A stretch of 61,703 nt of DNA from an uncultured Clostridia bacterium (GTDB lineage Bacteria; Bacillota; Clostridia; UBA1381): positions 1 through 61,703 of the forward strand of contig CAJFVT010000149.1 in assembly GCA_904420525.1 (NCBI GenBank), written 5' to 3'. The notes under the pieces were generated by a model. The model saw nothing but the letters and a program-made list of their open reading frames with translations. It searched no databases and was not told the DNA's origin. The position numbers and the translations under genes were made by a program. Shown here piece after piece: positions 34,477-43,106 of this stretch. Within the stretch, counting starts at the first letter, position 1; each line of letters starts with the position of its first letter.

Positions 34477-37400
34477 TCACTGATCAGCCACTCCAAATTT
34501 CATATTATCTATCTCAGTTGACCATTCCCAGTTTTTTTCGTCCCTTACCGCCAGGACCTCTATTGCTGAAAAATCCTCCGCCCCCTCAAAGGTCATATCT
34601 TTTATTTCTGCAGTTTTTCCGTCCTGTGTGACCTTAAACGAGACTGTTTTTGTATCAAAATCTATTTCTGCCTCTATATTCGTTACACCTGTACCGGTAA
34701 ATCCGATCCCGACATTTGTCCACGGCAGCGTTTCAAGTCCCTGATTTGAGATCTTTCCACCGTAATTATACGAAAGCTCTTCTCCCTCACGCGTCTTAAA
34801 TGAAAGGAACACATTCCCTTCACTGTCGGCAAATCTAAGCTCACCGACTGAGCTGCCGCCGGTCATTGCGCCGACCGTCCAGTCAAGATTTATATATACC
34901 CTGCCATCCATATATCCAGGAAGAGTATACACGGCATTTCGGTTACCCTTATCTGTCCCTCCAAAATGCATCGCGCCGGATACTGTTCCGATCTCGCCCA
35001 TAGGCGCCGGCTTTGTTCCCTCCCAGCCTGCCGTATCACCATCGGCATATTCTGAGTAATCCTCGTCAATATATATTCTGTAAACCGCGCCGTTTATCTG
35101 CTCCATAGTGTAATCCATGCTCTCTAACGGGTTCTCAGTCTCTGCAGGCTCCGGTTTCGGCTCAGGCGTCGGGCCGGGCGTTGGATCGGGATCTTTTCCT
35201 GCTGTCAAAACGCCTATTACAGTCTCCGATACCCCTATACCATCCATAACCGTATCTGCTATCGCTATAATACGCTCAGCGTCATACCAGCTTAACATTT
35301 TCCCGAACGCCTCCGAGACAGCCCTTATCGGTACCATTGTTCTGTCATTTATTATCTCCGGCGCCGCCTCAAGCGTCCTTGATTCTCCGTTCACGGTATA
35401 CTCCGTTTCAGCTACGCGCATGACGATCTCTCTTCCATTCCCGGAAGCCGTTATCTTCTGCCCTGCAGCATCCCATTCCACCTCCATGCCAAGAAGCTCG
35501 GAAACAAATCTGACCGGGACCAGCGTTCTATCATTTATGATCACAGGTACAACATTTCTGTTGTCCTCATCTATTATAACGCTCCTGCCATCGGCATAGG
35601 CATAGGGACTGCCCACAGCGAGCATTATTTCCTCCGCTTTTTTCTTCGAATAACCAACATCTATAATATAGCTCTCAGCTGTATCAGGATTTTTATATAC
35701 CGCTCCGTCCTTTTCTATATAAACAGCCGGAACAGGGATCTCCTTAGTTTCATAGCCAAGATAATAGCTGACATTCGCAGGCTGATTGTAATGATTATTC
35801 TGCATTGCTACAGAAGCTCTGTAAAAATAGTCATGCATCAGTGTCGGTATCTTATAGCGTGTTTCTATATTTGTCGAGTATATCCTTATCCCTGCCTCGT
35901 CATCAGTTTTCCAAACAACTTCGTCACGCCAGTCACCGAATAGATCTGCGGCGATACACGGAACAGCCTTTGTTCCGCAGTTTGACGCACAGCCGTCCGC
36001 GTCCATTATAACATCAATGATCTTATCCGTCCAGTTCCATTTCGATATACGCGTACCGTCAAGAAACTCGCTGAGCAGATCCCCGTCCCAGTATATCTTG
36101 AAATTCATAGGCAGCGTCCCCTGAAGCTCTGAGCCGTCCGTGTCCTTCTGATACGTTCCGTCAGGAAGCCTAGTATAAAACTCATTAAAGCCATCAGCTA
36201 TCTTTTCACCACCAATATTCATCGGTACAGTCGCTGTTGACCCCCACAGCTCATATCCGGGATAATTCGGGTCTATATCTGCTGCACGGCTCCTGCCGGT
36301 ATCCTTATTCTTTCCCCAGCCAAAGAGAAGCTGACCCGTTCTTGCATCGTGCAGCTCAATATTTGCCGGAAGATTTGATTCCTCATGACACGCCCATACA
36401 TAATATCCCGGATGATGCGGATCCATAACTGCAACATCAAACGCGTCACCGTGACCAAGCTTTATTGTATTTCCCTCAGCATCTTCGCCTTTTACCGCAT
36501 ACATAGGGCTTCCGTCATCATCTATGGCCATGGGTCCGGAAAGGATCTCATCCCTGCCGTCAAAATCCACATCGACGACCGCAAGGTTATGGTTTGCAGC
36601 TCCGTATATGCTGTTAACATCCTCAGCACTCGGCGTAAGAGTTTCCCAATCAAGAACAAATTTATTATCCTCAATATGCCATGCTGCTGCGCGCACGTTG
36701 TCCCATGCGCCTCGAACCTCAACAAAGCTCGGCGTTTCACCGTCAAGATACGCAAGCCCGAACAGATGATGACTTGCGCGCTTTGTCAGTCTGCCAGTAT
36801 CGGTATAACGGTACGACCACTCCGAAAGCGGCGTCTTTGACGGGAGAAGCTCAATCCTATCCATCTCCTCGCCCGTTTCACCGTTATACATTGAAAGATA
36901 CTCAGGCGTTGAAACTATGTACTGTCTATCCTGAAAGATCGCAAGATTTTCCGGATCATCAGTATAGTCCCTGACCTCGCCGTTTTCGCCCGTGATAACA
37001 TTTCCTGTGCCGTCCGCGGTCCCCTCAAATGAGCGCATGATCACTTCTGACTTTCCATCGCCGTTGAAGTCGTAGACCATCATATTCAGATCATGCTCAT
37101 TTATTTCATTGGGTCCAATGTTTATCGTCCACATATATTCCCCGGTAAGCTCGTACGCCTCTATGATCGGATATGCCACCCTCGTGTCCACATTCATATC
37201 CTTTGGAACACGCCGCAGCAAAAGTTCATACTGACCGTCTCCGTCAAGATCGCCGATAGCGCCGTCATCGATCATATAATCACCAGCTTCATATTCTTTG
37301 ACCTTAAACTCTGTATATTCCTTATCCCACGCTGCAGCAGCTGTTTTTGCACCAGTCTCAATCCCGTCAACAACCTCTGCAAGTGTATACTCCGCGTCCG

Positions 37401-37761
37401 CAGGCGCTCCGCTGTCAAAAAAGTTCGTTCCTGTTATAGGCGATGAGTTCAGCTTTTCGCCGTTTCTGTAAAGATTCCATTTCAGATCCTTTGAATCCGT
37501 TCCGAGGAATCTCCAGCTTACAAGCGTTCCTCCGTCGCCCGGCACCGCAGTCAGACCCCTGTCAAGATACTCCATGCGCCGTATCTGAGACGGACGGTTT
37601 TCGTACATATTCTCTGTTTCCGCCTTCGCAGCCGCATCCTCAGTTTCCTCATAATAACCGGTGGTGAAACCGTCATTCGATGTATCCGTTGTAAAAGCCG
37701 CATAACCCATTGGAGATAATCCCATTGCCGCCGCCATAAAAACCGCTGTAAATTTCTTCAT
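34477..37761 (-). CDS. Secreted rhamnogalacturonan lyase (PL11) with copper amine oxidase-like and beta-sandwich modules, 1094 aa
   Basis: It should cleave the rhamnogalacturonan I backbone of pectin outside the cell. A signal peptide (MKKFTAVFMAAAMGLSPMGY) is followed at about 55-670 by the PL11 eight-blade propeller. Repeated calcium loops are seen, such as DLDGDGQYE, DFNGDGKSE and DFDGRDE, as well as ADIDPNYPGYELW. Residues about 720-850 hold two copper amine oxidase N-terminal-like repeats (VIINDRTLVPVRFVSELLGM), often used as wall-attachment stalks. A Pro/Glu linker (DPDPTPGPTPEPKPEP) and a C-terminal concanavalin-like domain (about 890-1094) complete it. It stands alone, with a promoter and terminator of its own. 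The sugar kinase next door may handle released or related sugars. Confidence 0.93.
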   Translation of the reverse strand: MKKFTAVFMAAAMGLSPMGYAAFTTDTSNDGFTTGYYEETEDAAAKAETENMYENRPSQIRRMEYLDRGLTAVPGDGGTLVSWRFLGTDSKDLKWNLYRNGEKLNSSPITGTNFFDSGAPADAEYTLAEVVDGIETGAKTAAAAWDKEYTEFKVKEYEAGDYMIDDGAIGDLDGDGQYELLLRRVPKDMNVDTRVAYPIIEAYELTGEYMWTINIGPNEINEHDLNMMVYDFNGDGKSEVIMRSFEGTADGTGNVITGENGEVRDYTDDPENLAIFQDRQYIVSTPEYLSMYNGETGEEMDRIELLPSKTPLSEWSYRYTDTGRLTKRASHHLFGLAYLDGETPSFVEVRGAWDNVRAAAWHIEDNKFVLDWETLTPSAEDVNSIYGAANHNLAVVDVDFDGRDEILSGPMAIDDDGSPMYAVKGEDAEGNTIKLGHGDAFDVAVMDPHHPGYYVWACHEESNLPANIELHDARTGQLLFGWGKNKDTGRSRAADIDPNYPGYELWGSTATVPMNIGGEKIADGFNEFYTRLPDGTYQKDTDGSELQGTLPMNFKIYWDGDLLSEFLDGTRISKWNWTDKIIDVIMDADGCASNCGTKAVPCIAADLFGDWRDEVVWKTDDEAGIRIYSTNIETRYKIPTLMHDYFYRASVAMQNNHYNQPANVSYYLGYETKEIPVPAVYIEKDGAVYKNPDTAESYIIDVGYSKKKAEEIMLAVGSPYAYADGRSVIIDEDNRNVVPVIINDRTLVPVRFVSELLGMEVEWDAAGQKITASGNGREIVMRVAETEYTVNGESRTLEAAPEIINDRTMVPIRAVSEAFGKMLSWYDAERIIAIADTVMDGIGVSETVIGVLTAGKDPDPTPGPTPEPKPEPAETENPLESMDYTMEQINGAVYRIYIDEDYSEYADGDTAGWEGTKPAPMGEIGTVSGAMHFGGTDKGNRNAVYTLPGYMDGRVYINLDWTVGAMTGGSSVGELRFADSEGNVFLSFKTREGEELSYNYGGKISNQGLETLPWTNVGIGFTGTGVTNIEAEIDFDTKTVSFKVTQDGKTAEIKDMTFEGAEDFSAIEVLAVRDEKNWEWSTEIDNMKFGVADQ

Positions 37762-37866
37762 GATCTCTTACGCTCCTTCCATGATAAAATATTTTTCCGT
37801 TTGATAAAAAAGCAGGAAAATATAAAACTTATCTCAACTATATCTTCCCGCTCCGTCTTATAGATT

Positions 37867-37896
37867 ATTTTATCATAAAATTTACGTCAATGTAAA
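37867..37896 (-). promoter_or_regulatory. Likely promoter of the PL11 lyase gene
   Basis: TTTACA (37896-37891) and TAAAAT (37872-37867) with an 18-nt spacer on the minus strand, 105 bp before the start. A nearer TTGACG is only 12 nt from the -10. Confidence 0.45.
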
Positions 37897-37976
37897 TCAA
37901 ATCATCAGTCAATAATTTGTATTTTTCAGATATTGTCCGTTATTCCTGCACCGCCGCGGCTTATTCACTCTCCTGA

Positions 37977-38192
37977 TCATTGCTTTATCTCGTTCGCCCT
38001 ATGTGCGAAAAGCTCAGCGGGTGCATAACCGTCATCCTTATTCATATACCAAAGCCTGCCGTCATTCGTTACGGCAACCGCTCCGTTGCTCGAGAAATCC
38101 ACAACATTATCCATAAGTTTCACTCTCTCACCGATACTATCCTGTGTGAATTTTATTATATGCTGTTTGCTGTGATTTGCAAAGAGATTTTG
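37977..38192 (-). pseudogene. Short remnant resembling an RCC1-type repeat protein
   Basis: The frame is open for 71 codons between a TAA and the TGA at 37977. Its middle reads VVDFSSNGAVAVTNDGRLWY, then MNKDDG. This is the rhythm of RCC1/BLIP-II-like beta-propeller repeats in clostridial surface proteins (val-ser-x-G-x-x-x-x-A-V-T-x-D-G-x-L-W). A single repeat cannot fold as a propeller, no signal peptide is present, and the best internal ATG (38114) gives only 45 residues with no clear ribosome site. It is most simply the degenerate tail of a lost gene. A small expressed protein is not excluded. Confidence 0.45.
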
Positions 38193-38205
38193 TTATATTT
38201 ACCCA

Positions 38206-38245
38206 AAAGACCGGCAAGGCTCAATTTGGGCTTTGTCCGGTCTTT
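38206..38245 (-). terminator. Terminator of the FGGY kinase gene
   Basis: AAAGACCGG and CCGGTCTTT form a 9-bp stem, extended inward by CAAAGC with GCCTTG (wobble). It starts 5 bp past the stop codon; the tail is TCTTTTGGG. Confidence 0.75.
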
Positions 38246-38249
38246 GAGA

Positions 38250-39836
38250 TCATCTTAAATTATCCACCGCGGCTCTTTCTATCGCAAGACCCTTTTTGTA
38301 TCTCTCTATGAATACATTGAACCCCTCGACCTCCTCCGGCTGCGGAGCAAGCACCGTGCCTTCGTTTCCGGCAAATACCTTGTTTTCAAGATACATATCC
38401 AGCGTTTCGCCGCCATCCTTTGATATCATATAATCAGCAAGCAGCGCGATACCCCATGCGCCGCCTTCTCCGGCAGTTTTCATCACCGATACCGGCGCGT
38501 TTATGGCGTTTGCCGTTATCTGCTGTCCCACTCTCGGTGTTTTGTAAAGTCCGCCATGACCTGTTATCCTGTCAAGCTTAACGCCCTCTTCAACAAGCAT
38601 TATATCAAGCCCGGCCTTGAGCGCGCCCAGCGCGGTATAAAGATTTACCTTCGCAAAATTCGCGAAGCTGAATTTATCGTCCGGTCTCCTCACGAACATA
38701 GGCCGTCCCTCCTCAAAGCCTGTGGTATGCTCACCTGAGAAATAATTATAAGCAAGCAGTCCGCCGCAGTCCGGATCCCCCTTTTCCGCTTCATAGTAGA
38801 ACGTGTCATAGATCTTCGGCATGCTTACCTCAACTCCGAGACTTCCAAGAAACTCCTTGAAGCAGTTCACCCACGCATTCAGATCGGAGGTACAGTTATT
38901 GCAGTGTACCATGCCGACAAGACTTCCGTCAGGCGTAGTTACAAGATCGATCTCAGGATGTACCTTTTTAAGCTCATGCTCAAGCACCACCATTCCGAAT
39001 ACAGAAGTTCCGGCAGATATGTTTCCCGTTCTGACGCGAACACTGTTCGTCGCCGCCATACCCGTTCCGGCATCGCCCTCCGGCGGACACATCGGCGCTC
39101 CCGGCTGAAGCTTTCCGGAAGGATCAAGCAGCCTTGCCCCCTCAGCGGTAAGCGTCCCCGCATTTTCTCCGGCAACAAGCACTTTGGGGAATATCTCCTC
39201 AAGCGTCCACGGATACTTTGCAGCCTTTTCATTGAACTGCGCCATCATCCTCTTATTGAAATCCTTGGTCTCTATATCTATAGGGAACATACCCGATGCC
39301 TCGCCGACACCGAGCACCTTTTCACCGGAAAGCTTCCAGTGTATGTAACCGGCAAGCGTGGTCTGGAAAGCTATGTCCTTCACATGCTCTTCGCCGTTAA
39401 GCATTGCCTGATACAGATGTGCTATGCTCCATCTCTGGGGGATCGGGTATCCGAAAAGCTCAGTGAGCTCCTCCGATGCCTGCTCGGTTATCGTATTCCT
39501 CCATGTTCTGAACGGCACCAGCAGCTCTCCGTCCTTATCAAACGCCATATATCCATGCATCATAGCGCTGAAGCCTAAAGCGCCCAGCTTTGTTATCTCC
39601 GCGCCGTACTGTTCATATGCGTCCGCCGCCATCTTTGAATAGCAGTCCTGAAGTCCTGCCCAGATCTCCTCAAGGCTGTAGGTCCAGATCCCGTCCACAA
39701 GGCTGTTTTCCCAGTCATGACTGCCGCTCGCGATTGGTGACTTATCCTCTCCGATAAGCACTGCCTTTATTCTTGTTGAGCCGAATTCGATACCGAGCAC
39801 TGCTCTTCCGGATTCAATATATTCCTTCATACACAT
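38250..39836 (-). CDS. FGGY-family carbohydrate kinase (xylulokinase/ribulokinase-like), 528 aa
   Basis: FGGY kinases phosphorylate pentuloses or related sugars with ATP. The N-lobe has the phosphate loop [15 protein letters not shown] and the substrate stretch [12 protein letters not shown]. The C-lobe has [24 protein letters not shown] and the [20 protein letters not shown] hinge, then [15 protein letters not shown]. The sequence is longer than E. coli XylB (484 aa) and differs in the substrate loop, so L-ribulose or L-xylulose are also possible. AAAGGAAG precedes the ATG. The promoter is a consensus TTGACA-N17-TATAAT with a palindrome over the -35. There are no isomerase or transporter genes beside it. 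Confidence 0.85.
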   Translation of the reverse strand: MCMKEYIESGRAVLGIEFGSTRIKAVLIGEDKSPIASGSHDWENSLVDGIWTYSLEEIWAGLQDCYSKMAADAYEQYGAEITKLGALGFSAMMHGYMAFDKDGELLVPFRTWRNTITEQASEELTELFGYPIPQRWSIAHLYQAMLNGEEHVKDIAFQTTLAGYIHWKLSGEKVLGVGEASGMFPIDIETKDFNKRMMAQFNEKAAKYPWTLEEIFPKVLVAGENAGTLTAEGARLLDPSGKLQPGAPMCPPEGDAGTGMAATNSVRVRTGNISAGTSVFGMVVLEHELKKVHPEIDLVTTPDGSLVGMVHCNNCTSDLNAWVNCFKEFLGSLGVEVSMPKIYDTFYYEAEKGDPDCGGLLAYNYFSGEHTTGFEEGRPMFVRRPDDKFSFANFAKVNLYTALGALKAGLDIMLVEEGVKLDRITGHGGLYKTPRVGQQITANAINAPVSVMKTAGEGGAWGIALLADYMISKDGGETLDMYLENKVFAGNEGTVLAPQPEEVEGFNVFIERYKKGLAIERAAVDNLR

Positions 39837-39870
39837 TTCTTCCTTTCCAAGTATTTTGATCTATGCTATA

Positions 39871-39899
39871 ATTATATATTATTGACAGTTGATTGTCAA
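39871..39899 (-). promoter_or_regulatory. Promoter of the FGGY kinase with a palindromic -35
   Basis: TTGACA (39899-39894) and TATAAT (39876-39871) are 17 nt apart on the minus strand. The -35 is the right half of ATTGACA-N6-TGTCAAT (39881-39900), a perfect inverted repeat that could bind a dimeric regulator. Confidence 0.75.
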
Positions 39900-39951
39900 T
39901 GATCAAAAAGGCAATTTAATGATTAAAAAGCATGATTTGATGATTTTCGGC

Positions 39952-39980
39952 TTGCAAAAGCAGTTCGCATATGCTATAAT
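39952..39980 (+). promoter_or_regulatory. Promoter of the DUF362-to-metG run
   Basis: TTGCAA (39952-39957) and TATAAT (39975-39980) are 17 nt apart, with TGC before the -10. Two hairpins follow in the 100-nt leader: TTTTTTCAG/CTGAAAAAA (40006-40030) and GGGGC-ATAC-GCCCC (40041-40054). Confidence 0.65.
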
Positions 39981-40077
39981 ATGATAGGGGTGGTGGTTTT
40001 GTAATTTTTTTCAGTCTATAGCTGAAAAAATAAAATCACAGGGGCATACGCCCCGTATCAAGGCAAGGTGAAAAATC

Positions 40078-41241
40078 ATGAATAATTCTGCTTGCGAACC
40101 GGTAAGCATAGTAAGGTGCGGCAGCTATGATGAATGCCGCAGGAGGATCGACGAAGCTCTGCAGCTCATAGGCGGTATTGAGAAGTTCGTCCACAGAGGA
40201 GACAAGGTGCTTATAAAGCCGAATCTTGTTTCAAAAAAACGTCCGGAGGATCCGGTAACAACAAACCCTGATTTTCTGCACGCCGTTATCTGCGCGGCAG
40301 AAGAGGCCGGCGGAAATGTTATTATAGCAGAGAGTCCGGGCGGTCCGTATAATTCGGGGATCTTAAGATCCATCTACAATACCTGCGGAGTCGTTAAGGC
40401 CGCAGAGGGTACAAGCGCGGTATTGAATTACGACGCCTCATTTACTGATGTTGAATACCCTGAGGGACATACAGTCAAAAAATTTCCGGTCATCGACCCT
40501 GTACTTGACGCTGATGTTATTATATCCCTGCCAAAGCTGAAAACCCATGCCATGACAAGCTACACAGGTGCGGTCAAGAACCTTTTCGGAGTCATCCCCG
40601 GCACACATAAGGCCGAGCTGCATTTCAGGCTCGATGACAGAGCGGCATTCTGCTCGATGCTTGTGGACCTTTGCGAGTTCGTAAAGCCGACGCTCAGCAT
40701 TATGGACGCAGTGATCGGTATGGAGGGCGACGGACCGACATCCGGAACAGAAAGATTCGTAGGACTCATCATGGCAAGCGCTGATCCGTACGCTCTTGAC
40801 ATGGCAGCCTGTGATCTAATAGGCTATTCACCGAAGGAGGTAGACACCGTAAGGATCGCCGCCGAAAGAGGTCATACTCCAAGCTCCCCGCGGGATCTGG
40901 AAATACGCGGGCTTTCTCTTGATGAAGTGCGCATATCCGACTATGTAAAGCCGGAAAGCCATTTCAATCTGTTAAAGCTCATAAATCTTCCGTCCGCGCT
41001 GAATGCGCGTCTTACATCGGCGCTATCTTCACGGCCCGAAATAAACTATAAGAACTGCGTTTCCTGCGGTGAATGCGCGCGGTGCTGTCCTCCAAAGGCT
41101 ATAAGCATGGAAACGGGCGTACCTGTCATAGACAGATCAGTATGCATCAAATGCTTCTGCTGCCAGGAGCTTTGTCCAAAAAGCGCTGTTTACATAAAAC
41201 GTCCGCCGCTAAACAAATTTATGATAAAAATTCTTAAATAA
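40078..41241 (+). CDS. DUF362 domain protein with two 4Fe-4S clusters, 387 aa
   Basis: The function of DUF362 proteins is not established; many are fused to ferredoxin modules. The DUF362 domain covers about 1-290 (VLIKPNLVSKKRPEDPVTTN, DVIISLPKLKTHAMTSYTGA, LSIMDAVIGMEGDGPTSGT). The C-terminus (about 325-375) is a 2[4Fe-4S] ferredoxin: CVSCGECARCCP and CIKCFCCQELCP, with all eight ligand Cys seen. There is no signal peptide. The start is an ATG with a weak GCAAGGTG site. It heads a five-gene plus-strand run with short gaps (22-78 bp), though the others are housekeeping genes. A role in electron transfer or cofactor handling is inferred only from the clusters. Confidence 0.9.
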   Translation: MNNSACEPVSIVRCGSYDECRRRIDEALQLIGGIEKFVHRGDKVLIKPNLVSKKRPEDPVTTNPDFLHAVICAAEEAGGNVIIAESPGGPYNSGILRSIYNTCGVVKAAEGTSAVLNYDASFTDVEYPEGHTVKKFPVIDPVLDADVIISLPKLKTHAMTSYTGAVKNLFGVIPGTHKAELHFRLDDRAAFCSMLVDLCEFVKPTLSIMDAVIGMEGDGPTSGTERFVGLIMASADPYALDMAACDLIGYSPKEVDTVRIAAERGHTPSSPRDLEIRGLSLDEVRISDYVKPESHFNLLKLINLPSALNARLTSALSSRPEINYKNCVSCGECARCCPPKAISMETGVPVIDRSVCIKCFCCQELCPKSAVYIKRPPLNKFMIKILK

Positions 41242-41263
41242 TAAAAATACGAGGGTGACTTAA

Positions 41264-41761
41264 ATGTTCAATGTGGTTCTTGTTGAACCGAGAATACCGC
41301 AGAATACCGGAAATATAGCGCGCACCTGCGCCGCCACCGGCTGCGGTCTGCACATAGTCAAGCCTACGGCATTCGAGATCACTGATAAAAATCTCAAGCG
41401 CGCCGGACTTGACTACTGGCAGTATCTTAACGTTCAGTATTACGAGGGACTCGATGATTTCTTTGAAAAGACTCAGAGTGAAAATACACGGTATTTTTAC
41501 GCCACGACCAAAGCTCCGCACACATACACCGAAGCTCAGTTCATGGATAACGATTATCTTCTGTTCGGACGCGAGGACGCGGGGCTTCCTGAGGAGCTTT
41601 TATATGAGCACGAGGAAAGGTGTATCCGTATACCGATGATACCTGAGGCGCGCAGCCTCAATCTTTCAAACTCAGTCGCGATAATAGTATATGAAGCCAT
41701 GCGGCAGATGGGGTTTGAGAACCTGAAAAATCTCGGACAGCTCACTAAATTTCATTGGTAA
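41264..41761 (+). CDS. trmL: tRNA (cytidine(34)-2'-O)-methyltransferase, 165 aa
   Basis: TrmL methylates the 2'-hydroxyl of the wobble base in tRNA-Leu isoacceptors. It is a small SPOUT-fold dimer without an added RNA-binding domain. The family motifs are present: motif 1 EPRIPQNTGNIARTCAATG, motif 2 LLFGREDAGLPEEL, and motif 3 RIPMIPEARSLNLSNSVAI, which forms the S-adenosylmethionine knot. The length is standard. GAGGGTGA precedes the ATG. It lies 22 bp after the DUF362 gene. Confidence 0.95.
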   Translation: MFNVVLVEPRIPQNTGNIARTCAATGCGLHIVKPTAFEITDKNLKRAGLDYWQYLNVQYYEGLDDFFEKTQSENTRYFYATTKAPHTYTEAQFMDNDYLLFGREDAGLPEELLYEHEERCIRIPMIPEARSLNLSNSVAIIVYEAMRQMGFENLKNLGQLTKFHW

Positions 41762-41839
41762 AATTCCTTTTACATAAAAGAAATGATCGAAAAACGTGCG
41801 TTTTGCGGTCACACAAAAACTACCGAAAGGATGATAAAT

Positions 41840-43051
41840 ATGAAGTATATTGTAATTCTAGGCGATGGAATGGCGGATTATCCTGTCGAATATTTCGACG
41901 GCAAAACCATTCTTGAAGCTGCTGACAAGCCGACTATCGACTATATGTGCGCTCACGGCGAGCTTGGCATGTGCAAGACCGTACAGGACGGGATGAAGCC
42001 CGGCTCGGACGTTGCAAATCTCTCAGTAATGGGCTATGACACTGCAAAAAGCTACACAGGACGTTCGCCTCTTGAGGCCGCGTCGATCGGAGTTGAGATG
42101 CGTGATGACGATGTTACATTCAGAACAAATCTCGTGACGCTCTCAGACGAAGAGGATTATGCGGACAAAACCATGCTCGACTACTCTGCGGGAGAAATAA
42201 CGACTGAGGAAAGCACAAAGCTTATGAGGTCGATAGCAGATGCGCTTGACACTGATAAGATCAAATTCTATCCGGGCATAAGCTACCGTCATCTCTGCGT
42301 ATGGAACGGCGGCTCGACAGATGTTGATCTTACGCCGCCTCATGACATCTCAGACAAGCCGATCCGTGACCATCTTCCAAAGGGTACAGGGGCGGATAAG
42401 CTGCTGGAAATGATGAAGGCCTCCGAAAAGATCTTAAAGGATCACCCTGTCAACAAGGCGAGGATCGAAAATGGACTCAATCCCGCTACCTCCATCTGGG
42501 TATGGGGAGAGGGAACAAAACCGAACGTTGGCAATTTTGAAGCGAAATACGGAGTCAAGGGGGCGGTCATCTCAGCGGTAGACCTGATCAAGGGCATCGC
42601 CAAATGCGCGGGCATGAGATCGATCGATGTTCCCGGAGCCACAGGCAACTGTGAAACAAACTGGAACGGCAAAGCTCAGGCAGCTCTTGACGTTCTCCTT
42701 GAAGGCTATGATTTCGTATATGTGCATATGGAGGCTCCGGATGAAATGGGACATCAGGGCAAGCCCGACAAGAAAAAATTCGCAGTTGAAACTATAGACT
42801 CGAAGGTCGTTAAATTCCTCAAAACCGAGCTTGAAAAGCGCGGTATTGATTACCGGATGCTTATAATGCCGGATCATCCGACGCCTATCAGCCTTAAAAC
42901 TCATGTAAGCGACCCTGTTCCTTACGTTATATATGACTCAACTAAGACGGACGGAGGCTCCGGACTGACCTATACCGAGAAAAACGGGGAAAGCACAGGT
43001 ATCTATATAGAAAAAGGCTACACGCTCATGGACAGATTTCTCGGCAAATGA
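41840..43051 (+). CDS. apgM: Cofactor-independent phosphoglycerate mutase, ApgM type, 403 aa
   Basis: It belongs to the alkaline-phosphatase superfamily and probably interconverts 3- and 2-phosphoglycerate without 2,3-bisphosphoglycerate. Seen are the metal-binding starts ILGDGMADYP and GSDVANLSVMGYD, where the Ser/Asp-containing loop carries the nucleophile. YTGRSPLEAASIGV and HMEAPDEMGHQGKPDKK are the family marks, and MPDHPTPISLKTHVSDPVPY ends the fold. The ATG at 41840 has GAAAGG 9 nt upstream; the ORF start 57 bp earlier has no site and codes for unrelated residues. A subset of this family has been proposed to act as homoserine kinase; no threonine genes lie here, so I prefer the mutase. 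Confidence 0.88.
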   Translation: MKYIVILGDGMADYPVEYFDGKTILEAADKPTIDYMCAHGELGMCKTVQDGMKPGSDVANLSVMGYDTAKSYTGRSPLEAASIGVEMRDDDVTFRTNLVTLSDEEDYADKTMLDYSAGEITTEESTKLMRSIADALDTDKIKFYPGISYRHLCVWNGGSTDVDLTPPHDISDKPIRDHLPKGTGADKLLEMMKASEKILKDHPVNKARIENGLNPATSIWVWGEGTKPNVGNFEAKYGVKGAVISAVDLIKGIAKCAGMRSIDVPGATGNCETNWNGKAQAALDVLLEGYDFVYVHMEAPDEMGHQGKPDKKKFAVETIDSKVVKFLKTELEKRGIDYRMLIMPDHPTPISLKTHVSDPVPYVIYDSTKTDGGSGLTYTEKNGESTGIYIEKGYTLMDRFLGK

Positions 43052-43106
43052 GCGGCGCCGGTCTGAAAAACTGTAGGAGACCTACAGCATACACGGAGGT
43101 GACGAT

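Noticed and set aside
37980-38258. 92-codon plus-strand frame in the PL11-kinase gap
   Set aside because: The opposite strand reads as an RCC1-like repeat, which is the more meaningful frame; the plus frame also overlaps a terminator.
38904-39578. 224-codon plus-strand frame opposite the FGGY kinase
   Set aside because: The kinase frame holds all family motifs; the antisense frame has none and no ribosome site.
41772-41819. Possible fourth, strongly decayed copy of the palindromic element before the phosphoglycerate mutase gene
   Set aside because: GATCGAAAAACG-TG-CGTTTTGCGGTC is palindromic and the flanks ACATAAAAG/ACACAAAAA agree at 7 of 9 positions, but the outer arm shared by the other copies is missing.
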